Below, one piece after another: positions 37,948-47,160 of a DNA stretch of 64,000 nucleotides (its first letter is position 1; the number at the start of each line of letters is the position of its first letter). This stretch comes from Heliocybe sulcata (Eukaryota; Basidiomycota; Agaricomycetes; Gloeophyllales; Gloeophyllaceae): contig ML213518.1 in assembly GCA_004369045.1 (NCBI GenBank), forward strand, positions 604,591 through 668,590. Reading direction: 5' to 3'. Under the pieces are notes generated by a model. The model had not been told where the DNA came from. It worked only from the letters and a program-made list of their open reading frames with translations, and did not search any database. Made by a program: the position numbers and the translations under genes.

Positions 37948-38029
37948 GCAATTGTGGCGAAGCGGTTAGCATATTTCTTGGAGCTGGAAACCCCATGCCG
38001 GTGGTCGCAGTTCGATTCTTCATAGGGCC
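37948..38029 (+). other. tRNA-like relic with A-box and B-box
   Basis: A-box TGGCGAAGCGG at 37955-37965 and B-box-like AGTTCGATTC at 38009-38018 at a normal spacing. A five-pair stem (TTTCT/GGAAA) with a seven-base loop lies between, and a long variable region follows, as in type II (Leu/Ser) tRNAs. However the first and last seven bases do not pair, the T stem has two mismatches, and the anticodon loop lacks the U33 equivalent. It is therefore more likely a decayed tRNA gene or the head of a tRNA-derived SINE than a working tRNA. Confidence 0.35.
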
Positions 38030-38571
38030 TTCAATAGTTACTCAGTTCTGTTGCCAACGACCCGTTGCGCGACAGAGCAGACCTTTTGGTTCGGACGTAA
38101 TCCCATTCTTTTGACCCGAGATGGCTATCAAAATATCCACGACTCGATTAGCCAGAGCGAGTGACTCATGATCAGGAATATCTAGGAAGCCGAGTCATTT
38201 CACAGTGGTCGACCCGACTCTGCTACTTTGCAGCTGGCAATGCAGTGCGAATAGAACCGATGGACACGACTCCGGAATTTAATCAGACATAACCACTCGC
38301 GCAAGCGCAACAGGACACTTCATGAAACGTCGTATCATTTCGTATATACAACCGAGTAGCTGCTATGGATCGATTCGCGATATAGTCAATCTACGCTAAA
38401 TCAACAGCAAGCTACTATTGACGGGTATCGTCGTTAACAATAATTAGTGAATAAGGGATATGCTGGACTGTGTGCTGCAGATGTACGAGATGCTAAAAAT
38501 ACAGGGTAGTGTGAGCATAGGACGGCGATGCGGTGATAGTACAAAATGCGACAGGCCCCAGTACTGCTTTT
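38030..38571. other. Gene-free stretch
   Basis: Between the tRNA-like relic and the 3' end of the monocarboxylate transporter gene. No gene supported. Confidence 0.5.
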
Positions 38572-40225
38572 CTAGACCTTGGCAAGTAGGCGGTTGTTGA
38601 CTTTGAGTCGGGAAAAAAAGATGATGAGGGAGCCCGCAATGAGCAAGGTCCCGGAGAGAATGATCATGGGTGTATACGACCCGTTGGCTCGTGCTAAGAG
38701 CGCACCGGCTGCGGGGCCGCCGAATAAGGACCTATATTGCAGGTTAATAATCGATTACACGTCCAATAACGATGCGACACTCACGGTAGCGAGACAAGCG
38801 TATACAGCGTGCCCATCCTCGTCCCTACCTCTCTCATCTCCGAGATCTGCGCAACGCAGGGGTTGATACCCGAGATGAACGCGCCCGAGAAGAACCCGTA
38901 GAGGAACGCGAACGCGATGATCCCCTCCCTGGTGTGCGCGTTGAGCCAGACGGCAAGGCACATGACCCCAGAGAGCAGCGCAGACGGGACGAGCAGGTTG
39001 AACCTGCCGATAGCATCCGACAGTGCTGCAGGCGCGATGCGCCCGAGCACCCCACCCGCGTTCATGACGGACAGAAGATAGAATGAGGTAGCGAGGGAGA
39101 AAGAATGCGCTGAGGAGTAGGAGACGATGTAGAAGAAGGGAATGAAGATACCTAGATAGGTCCCGTCAGAAACGCGTCCGATCGTAGCGGGGATCGAGGA
39201 TCCGGGCTTACCGAAGCAGACGAGGAAGCTCCCGCAGACGAGAAGAACAAAGGGCACATCGCGCACAACGCGGAGGTCGAACCACGGGCGCGGAGACGCT
39301 GCGCGAGGGGCCGCTGGTCGCCTGGAGACGAGCGCAACGGCGACGGAGCACGTTCCAAGGCCGATAAAGCCCAGTACCCGCACCGTCCACGCGAACCCTA
39401 GTTTGGGAAACAGATGGTCGAGTACGATCGGGTAGACGATCCCACCTGATATGGCGATGTTCAGATCGGTATGTACAGTACCGGTTCCCCAGATTACGCA
39501 CCTACGCTGGATCCTGCTACGGATATCCCAATCGCAGTGGCTCGGTATTTCTGGAAATGCGTGGATACAGAGGCGAGGGAGGGGTAGAATCTGTACCGGC
39601 GTTCGTGACCATCCTTGAGTTCGGCAAAAGAGCGGACCTACAGCATGCCGGTACTCAGCCCGAATAGTATGCCTTGGCACAAGATGAACTGGTAGTATTC
39701 CGTGGAGAGGCTCGTCATCATGAGACTGAACAAGTGTAGAAGTGCTCCGAGGATCATAAGTACCCGAGGCCCGCAAGAATCGAAAATCCGGCCAATGAAG
39801 CCACCCTGGTAAGGTGAGTTAGAGATCATTCCGGAGTCATCAGTCCAGCTTCGGAAGCATACCGAGAAGAAGAACGTCCATAGTTGCAGCGACCCAATCC
39901 ACGCTATCGCGGATGGAGAGCGATCAAGCTGATGGGTCTGATACCAGGATTGGAACGTCCCGAATGAGGTAATCTGGCCAAAACTGCAGAAGAGAGCCAG
40001 GAACGCGCCCGCGACAGCCAGATAACCCTTAGTGCCGCCTTCGACGAACGAGGTGTCAGGATGATGGTCGACTGCGGTGGGCTCAGAGTCGGCTAGGCTA
40101 GCGACAAAGCTGCCTTCGTGGTGAGGGCTGAGACTGTCGTGGTAGATACCCATCCCGGCAGAGGGCGTCGGTCCGTCACTCTTCTCGCTCATATTGCTCC
40201 TCCCTTTCTCAATGTCGGGCGACAT
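38572..40225 (-). CDS. MFS monocarboxylate-type transporter (SLC16/MCH-like)
   Basis: Start ATG at 40225 (MSPDIEKGRSN); first exon 39863-40225, second exon from 39805; stop at 38572. The hydrophilic N-terminus of about 75 residues precedes the first helix, GYLAVAGAFLALFCSFGQI. Diagnostic MCT features are the FGTFQSWY start of helix 1-2 loop, the GGFIGRIFDSCGPRVLMILG segment, FGLSTGMLFYPSLASVSTHF, QKYRATAIGISVAGSSVGGI and GRIAPAALSDAIGRFNLLVP. A conserved FLYGFFSGAFISGINP and AQISEMREVGTRMG follow, and the protein ends VNNRLLAKV. Family members move monocarboxylates, riboflavin or amino acids; the substrate is not predictable here. Upstream and downstream neighbours are a second MFS gene and a long intergenic stretch, so no cluster is implied. 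Confidence 0.92.
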
Positions 40226-42499
40226 TGTGGCTCCTAAGACCGACCTACCGAGAATCCAATGCGCGGAGGGAGTGCCACCGAGCAATGGCACTATAGAAGA
40301 GAGTCGCAGAAAGAGAGGAGGACGGCATCGGTGCTGCCTCCGCACCCTTCAGCAATAAATACCAGGCGTATCCCGATCCGAAATGGACGGCAACAAAGCG
40401 GGCTCGGAGAAGGGGGCACACGGACCCGTATTTTCGCATACAGGACTGCGAATCCTTGTAAGGTAGGGAAGTAAGGCACTGCATGCGTGTGGACTTCCCA
40501 CAGTGAGTCGCCCCGTCAGAGTCGGGCGCGCAGCCTGGGACCATAACGCGCCCATCGCCAAGTTCCGGGTCACCGGGGCAGGCCCAAGATGTAGCGTATT
40601 GCTACAAACATCGCGGGCAATTGAGTCCGGTAAGCTGTGTACCGGCTGCAGCCCTGGAAGTTGCATCATGAGAGCGGTCACTAGATGGATTAGTGGAAAA
40701 GATACGTACCAAGCGAGAGCATGAGTACCTGGAACGCCCGTTAATCGCGGCCTTCAGGCATGAAATGCTGCGAAATTAAAATGCCAGATTTGGCTGGCAG
40801 GCGCAGCGAGATGAACTTACTCGCAGGGAAGTCGGCTCGAGTGATGGCTGCATCTGATGGCTATTTTCATCTTCAGCAGACTACTTCAACATATCGCTTT
40901 GAGGATAACGGTTTAAAAGCATGCACCTCTCTTATGGAATTCAGGTTATTTCGAACAACTCGTGTACTGGATCGCATAATAATGCTTGTTGGACGTTTGA
41001 ACATGAGGAAGAACAAGCTTAAGCGAGAGAGAGCGCCACAATCAGATCAACTGGAAAAACCCGTCGGCATTTCAAAAAACTCCCGTCTCCTACACACGAC
41101 CCTGATCCGTGCAATGTGAACTGGATCTTGAAGAGCAAGCCTATCTGCCGTTAAGCATAGCATTGCACTGCTGTTACAGCCTAACAACTGATACCAAGTT
41201 CTCATGCGCTTAGGACTAACTAGCTTTAAGCTGTAGGACATCAACCGGCGAAGCAGCTGTAGCCGACCTCATTGTCGGGATACTCAGGCATTTTACGCTA
41301 CTATCGTGGAACTGGAGGTGTACAGACTCCGCAGCGGACTGGACTGTCGACCCCTCGACTCCTGCGCCCGAGTCGGGTCCTCGTGTAACTGTAACCACGT
41401 CTTAGACTCTCAGCGTGTCCGGTTGGAAACACGCCTCCTGGCTTTCGTACGTACGTGTATATTGCTAACAGCAGTCATTCAGCTCCAACGCGAACCAGCA
41501 AGTCGGTGAAATCCACTGTTCAACTCCCCAATTCAATATTTAGGTAAGTATTGCCCGTCTCTCGGAAAACATGTCTGACCGCAGCCGCGTTGATGCATGA
41601 TGGGCCGCCTTTGTCGGGGGTGAAATCACTGCAGGGCGCATCACCTATTGCTCGGTTCTTGGCACAGACAGCCTTAGCTCGTGAGGCGAGTCCTCCATCA
41701 TCAATGTCAACAAGACTGCAGGCGGCTCCGACCTTTTCGCATCGTGATGTAAACCACTTTCCCCCAGTATCCGGACGTCATTTTGCACGTTATACTGCGA
41801 AACGCCACCTCTGAGGGTCGAAACTGTACCCCCAAAACCTCAGGGACAGTCTCACCGACAGAGTTTCCTACCCAGACTTGAGATCCTTGGCTGAAGGACG
41901 TAAAGATTCCGCCATCGCCACCTTTGCCGAACACCGGTCCCTTTGCCTTGTTGTTCCTGCCATGCACGATTCCGGTAAGCCACTCGAACCGGCTATACCA
42001 TACCACAGACGCTCAACCGGATACTCGTTTGCCTACCCGGGGTATTTCACTCCACATCCTTTAAACCGGAATCACCGACCTCTTTCTTGCTGCTGGTTTC
42101 TTAAAGCCCAATTCACCGGTTGAGCAAGTGTCAGAATGTCATGAGACGAAGACCCTGTGCCAAGGACATGCTTATCCACTACCACGACTCCGCTAAGCAG
42201 TGTTCAGCCCCGGCAGTTACCATCCCTAATTGCAGGAGCTGCGGGCTACGTACGGCTCGTTGGGAGAGAACCCGTTATAGGTACGTTACTGACTTACAGG
42301 TACATGAAGAGCGGGAAATGCGTTTTAAGCCCTACTGACGCCGGTCTTAAAGCTTGAAGGACCAGATCTTAGGCTCGGATTCCTCACGAGCAAGATCTGA
42401 CGCCCATGTATACCGTGATCCCTTCAAATCTGTCTAAAGCTAAACTTACACCTCCTCCCAAAGCTTTCTACGCAAATACAGATCTACCAGTTTATGTTC
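40226..42499. other. Gene-free stretch
   Basis: Transporter promoter side plus about 2 kb with only short frames (for example 40760-41119 plus, 41551-41814 plus). None has a recognisable domain. A short loop-like sequence near 40440-40470 looks like a tRNA anticodon arm but lacks the other arms. Confidence 0.4.
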
Positions 42500-44698
42500 C
42501 TACACGATCCCCTCCAACACGCAGTCCAACACCGCACTCCTCCTCTCCTCAACAACCACCCTCACCGCCTCCCGAATCGCCTCACCCAACTCCTCCCGCT
42601 TCTCGACCTTCCGCCCGTACACCCACCCGCTGCTCGCAGCGACGGCAATCTGGGAGTAATCAGGCACACTAGGTCCGAACCCGACAGTCAGCCGATCGCC
42701 GTGCACTGTCGAGCCCAACCCATTCGGATATACACCGAGCATCGCTACCTTGGGAGACTGTCGGGCAGCGACACATTATCAGGAACAGCACGGTGGCGTC
42801 AATTTAGGACTTACCTTCCATCCTCCATTATTAAGAATGATCGTCAAGAACGGCTGTCAACTCCACATCAGCCGTATGCCCGCCCTACCTCCGCCCGCCA
42901 CTCACCGTCTCGTACCGCCTCGCAATCCAGTACGCGCTCCCGGGCACACCGAACAGATAGCACCCGTCCCCGACGACAGCGACGACGCACTTGTACCCAC
43001 GCCCTCCCTGTTTCCTCAGCTCCCGCTCGCCGAGACACGCACCGATCGCGTTGCCCAGACCCCACCCGAGCGCGCCCGCGCCCGGCGCCATCATCGCCAT
43101 CCCGCCCTGCGGGTACCCCACTGGCGCATCCGGCCGTAGGTGATTGAACACCTCGACGTAGTTCGAGATGCCCTCATTGAACACGAGCGTGTCCTTGTGG
43201 ATGTCCTGGGCAATCAGCGTCTTCCGCAGGGTACCCAGGACGTTCGCAGAGGTGAAGGCGGCAGGGGCGGCAGGGAAGGTGGATTCGGCGGTATCGAGTT
43301 TGCCAATGAGCTCCTTGTGCCATGCCTGGATATCCGCCGCGCGAGTTTTGATCGTGTCGCTGCCCAAGACACCCAGTCTACCCTGCGCGTCAAGCCTCTT
43401 CACTTCCGTGACCAGCTGCTGAAGCGCGACCGTCCCATCTGCTCTAGCAAGAAGCTCGGCATCAACATGCCAATACCCAATCGTCGTCCTCAGCGCATCT
43501 GCACCATCCACCACAAACACCCTCGCGTTCTCACTTGGCTTGTTCCCCTTCACTTCGACAAACGGCACATCCGAGTCGATAACCAGCACCACATCTGCCC
43601 GAGACAACAGCACGAATGGGTCGTACCCGAACGACAGGCCCGCAAAATGAGGGTGCGAATATGGGATGTTTGTCGATGACGGGCAATGCGCGAACAAAGG
43701 GATAGAGAGGAGGGTCGAGAGCTCGAGGAGCGGATCGATCGCGGTCGGGCTGTTCCGCGACAGGTGAGACGTGATGATCAAGGGGAATTTGGCGGTGAGG
43801 AGGGCGCTTGATATGGTGGTTACCACTGGATCGTTCCAGCTCCTGGTCAAGATCTGTCAAGAAGAACGGATGACCACGTACCGTCTGGAGAAAGCGCACT
43901 AGGAGCTACAATCGGCCACTTCGTGAACTCTGAAGGCCGCTTCATAACACTCTCATCGACCTCTTCCTCGGTCACCTCTCTCCTCGCCCAGAGGTACACA
44001 GGACCTCTCGGCTCACTCTGGGCTCTATACACCAATTTAGCTGGATATCCCCACGAAGATGAGACGAGACGTACATCTGCAACGCCCTCATGACCATCTT
44101 ATCCACATTCTTCGCACTACTGATCTGGCCCGTGTACCGCATGTACTGCCTCACGATCGCAGGCTGGTCCGGAATATCTGCATGAGTCGAGCACGCCTCC
44201 GCTCAACGCCCAATCCGCAAACCAAGGCATGAAGTACGCACCCTGCGTCCACATAACGAACTCATTGCGACTCCCCTTCAGCTCTCCAGCCGCAGTATGC
44301 GCCGACGCCCCCGCATAAATCAACACCGGCACCCTCGCCCGATCCACATTATGCACCGCACCCGCCAGCGCCTACACCTCCCTCAGCCTCCTCACCTCCC
44401 ATCAGACGACGAAGCTCACCTGCGTTCCGACATCCACGTGAACAATGACCGCCGCCGGCTTTCCCGTCACGCTCGCGTACCCCTGCGCACAGCTCAGGCC
44501 GACCATCTCGTTCGGGCATATCACGATGCTCGGCTCCGTCTCCCCCTCCCCATCCTCGTTCTCCCGCTTCTCGAGCCGCTGCCGCTCGAGGTCCTCCAGA
44601 AATGCTGGGTGGTCGGAGCCCCAGTTCGCAAAGGCGTACTTGACCCCGCCGCGCGAGAGGGTCTGCAGGAATACGGAGGCCGCGCTGTAGCCTGGCAT
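42500..44698 (-). CDS. Thiamine-diphosphate-dependent enzyme (acetolactate synthase / benzoylformate decarboxylase-like)
   Basis: Three-domain ThDP enzyme. Exon 1 is 44420-44698 from ATG 44698 (MPGYSAASVFLQTLSRGG); the next exon starts at 44371; the last exon is 42500-42757. The N-terminal PYR domain has ANWGSDHPAFLEDLE and CPNEMVGLSCAQGYASVTGK with the expected catalytic Glu. The middle domain includes FAGLSFGYDPFVLLSRADVV. The C-terminal PP domain has the cofactor motif VVGDGCYLFGVPGSAYWIAR running to LNNGGWK across two introns, with the conserved GDG and NN. The reaction is not settled: fungal members of this group are annotated only as thiamine pyrophosphate enzymes, and the true substrate (2-keto acid decarboxylation or carboligation) is unknown. 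It is not the mitochondrial ILV2 by sequence pattern. The DCVLEGIV end matches the frame. Confidence 0.9.
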
Positions 44699-45241
44699 CG
44701 CTGCAGCAAGTCAAGCGGAACAGAGAGTCGTCCAGAGAGGGCTCAAGTGCGAGAATACAGAATTCAGCGAGGCCATAATGGTTGTAGGGTGACTATACAT
44801 AGCAAAGCGAGGGTCACCAGGCCTGGTAGAAGGTGAGCACGAGGTGGAGATAGAAGGGACTTACGCTTCGCTTCGTACCCACGGTGGGAGGGCTCGCGCC
44901 GTGAGAAGGAGAAGGATAAGCGACGAGGACATTTGTACTTGAAGGTGGAGATTATACTTGACCTATAGACGGCCGCCTGGAGATAGTTGGTCCTGTATAT
45001 AGGACGCAGGGTCAAGCCGAAGGTGTCGGCTTGCTGCGCTAATGCGTGCCTCCCGTAGAAGAAATGGTGCTCATGAGTACTTTACTCACCTTCGAGGCAG
45101 TATGCATGGAGTGTCGGACACAGTGCTCACTTCAGCGGCATTCGAGAGTTGATAACTGATCATGACGGCAATGAATGGCTTTGCGTGGCAGCCCAGTACT
45201 GACACCAAACTGAGAATACACGCCGACATACCGTACAAGCG
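44699..45241. other. Upstream region of the ThDP gene
   Basis: No gene; shows only the flank before the hAT-like element. Confidence 0.5.
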
Positions 45242-45249
45242 CTACAAGC

Positions 45250-46076
45250 TAGTGTTGCCCCAGCGGCGCGGTGGATGCAGAGGCACCGTGGCGCTGGCAC
45301 CCAGCGTGATGACTCTGTGTCCGGCAGCGCGCAAGCAGGGTCGCTCTGGTCAGCGCTGCGTTGGCGCTGGCAAGCTATCACGTGATACTCCTGCGTGCCG
45401 TGCATCAACGCGTCCGACGCATAATTTCATAGATATTTGCCAATTTTCTATGGTCTTCTGCCAATGTCTTGCTGTATTCTATAGCTGTGTCATATAATCA
45501 TTGGCGTAAGTAGCGATCTGCTCGGCAATACCGCAGAGGCAAGGATAGTCGGCAAGCGCCGAAATGCTACTCCGGGTGGCTCTTCCGCCACGAGCATCGT
45601 TGGTACCGTGGGAACATGCAACCTCGGGAGGCGAGACGGACGAAGCAAGCTATCTATATCAGCCATAATTTTTCAAGTGCATTCGTGAGTATGGTCTTGA
45701 CTTGAGCACTCCTGGCTGGGTTGTGAAGCCTGACGAACTGGCGCATGACATAGGACACACACCTGCTTCGAGGGTTGAAGTTGAAATGTTGACGGACTCA
45801 AAAATCTCAATTGATCAGTCCGTGGACGACGGTTAGGCTCCGCATAATGGTTGACGATGTTGTAGAAACTCTTAATGACAAGAGAATGTCTTTAATATAG
45901 ATTTGTAGTCTGTAGATAGTAGTTGTGTACTGTATAGACTTGCCCTTAACAGTATCTTGTTCCCATCAGGATACACCCAGCGCGACTGCAGGGCAATGCA
46001 GCGGAGCGCTGCAAGGACCCAGCGCGCTGAAAACGCGCGCTGCGGTCACCCCGGCGCTGGCGCTGGAACAACACTA
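45250..46076. mobile_element. Non-autonomous hAT-like DNA transposon (827 bp)
   Basis: The ends are inverted: TAGTGTTGCCCCAGCG at the left and, read on the other strand, TAGTGTTGTTCCAGCG at the right, 14 of 16 matching. The element is flanked by a perfect 8-bp duplication, CTACAAGC at 45242-45249 and again at 46077-46084. Eight-base duplications and TAGTGTTG-type ends are the signature of the hAT superfamily. The first and last roughly 150 bp are packed with CAGCG/CGCTG subterminal motifs, another hAT feature. No transposase frame is present, so it would depend on a partner elsewhere. The right end lies 33 bp past the HEM13 stop, so it sits in or next to the HEM13 3' UTR. Confidence 0.85.
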
Positions 46077-46116
46077 CTACAAGCCTTCTCTATTCTTTGT
46101 CTCTTAATGCTTGACC

Positions 46117-47160
46117 CTACACCCACTCCCTCGGCTTCTGCAAAACCTCCAGCAACCGCCCCTCCTCCGTCCCCTCGCCACCCATGTCGCACATATACTC
46201 CCACCGCACCGTCTCCGGCAAGGTCATCAAGATACTCTCCACCCTCGCACCCGGCGTCATCAACCCAAACTTCGTCCCCCTATCATATATCAAGTTGAAC
46301 TCCACGTACCGCCCCCTTCGTACGAGCTGCCACCGCCGCTGCTCGGGTGTATAGGGCATGTGCACGCGCTTCTCGAGGATCGGGAGGTAAGATGGGACGA
46401 ATGCATCGCCAAGTGACTTGATAAATGCAAAGATCTCTTCGGCGGTGCGTGGTCGCGGGGAGGAGTCAGAGTCGGGGAGGCGCTTGTGGGACTCGTGATT
46501 GAGGTCGTCGAAGAACAGTCCGCCGATGCCCCGTGCTTCCTGGCGGTGCGGCAGGTAAAAGTACTCGTCGCACCACTTCTTAAAGGATGGGTAGAGCACT
46601 TGACCGTGCTGGTCGCACGCAGCCTTGAGCGTCTTGTGGAAATGGACCGCGTCCTCTTCAAATAGGTAGTAGGGTGTTAAATCGCCTCCCCCGCCGAACC
46701 ACCACGCGAGGACCTTGTTCGAGTCATCCGGGTCACTGACCTCGAAGTAGCGGTAGTTTGAGTGGGAGGTGGGTGCATTGGGGTTGCGCGGGTGGATCAC
46801 AATGCTGAGGCCCGCAGCGAAAAACGGAAGGGTAGTGTTTGAGTCGGGGTCGTACGGCAAGGAGGAGTGATCGGCTTTCATCTGCTTGATGGCAGTGGGC
46901 GGGAGCTTGCCATGCACTACGGAGATGTTCACGCCTCCTTTTTCCAGGGCGGACTCGTATCCATTGGCACTGGCATCGTTGGCCGCCGTCTGGAAAACAC
47001 AAGACTTGCCCAGTCCGCCTTGCGCTCGCGTCCATGAGTCGCGCTTGAACGATGGGGCTTTCGGGTCGAGCTTTTCGAATGCCGTCACAATCCGCTCTTG
47101 TAAGGCTGTGATGTACTCTTCCACTTGCTCGCGCATGGGCTTAGACGAGGAGGAAGCCAT
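46117..47160 (-). CDS. HEM13: Coproporphyrinogen III oxidase
   Basis: Oxygen-dependent enzyme of heme synthesis that oxidatively decarboxylates coproporphyrinogen III to protoporphyrinogen IX. Single open exon, 347 aa, unusual in this intron-rich neighbourhood. Conserved blocks: SWTRAQGGLGKSCVFQ, GVNISVVHGKLP, FFAAGLSIVIHPRNPNAPT, YRYFEV, WWFGGGGDLTPYYLFEEDA, FHKTLKAACDQH, CDEYFYLPHRQEARGIGGLF, FDDL and QLVRRGRYVEFNLIYDRGTK, with the invariant Asp/His of the active site. The N-terminus has no clear targeting sequence, consistent with a cytosolic fungal enzyme. A TATA-like AATTTATA (read TATAAATT on the coding strand) at 47198-47205 is about 40 bp upstream of the ATG at 47160. Heme and oxygen regulation is known for yeast HEM13 but nothing in this sequence shows it directly. 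Confidence 0.97.
   Translation of the reverse strand: MASSSSKPMREQVEEYITALQERIVTAFEKLDPKAPSFKRDSWTRAQGGLGKSCVFQTAANDASANGYESALEKGGVNISVVHGKLPPTAIKQMKADHSSLPYDPDSNTTLPFFAAGLSIVIHPRNPNAPTSHSNYRYFEVSDPDDSNKVLAWWFGGGGDLTPYYLFEEDAVHFHKTLKAACDQHGQVLYPSFKKWCDEYFYLPHRQEARGIGGLFFDDLNHESHKRLPDSDSSPRPRTAEEIFAFIKSLGDAFVPSYLPILEKRVHMPYTPEQRRWQLVRRGRYVEFNLIYDRGTKFGLMTPGARVESILMTLPETVRWEYMCDMGGEGTEEGRLLEVLQKPREWV

Noticed and set aside
40415-40480. Possible tRNA anticodon arm with GCG anticodon
   Set aside because: The loop is tRNA-like but D and T arms and the acceptor stem are absent.
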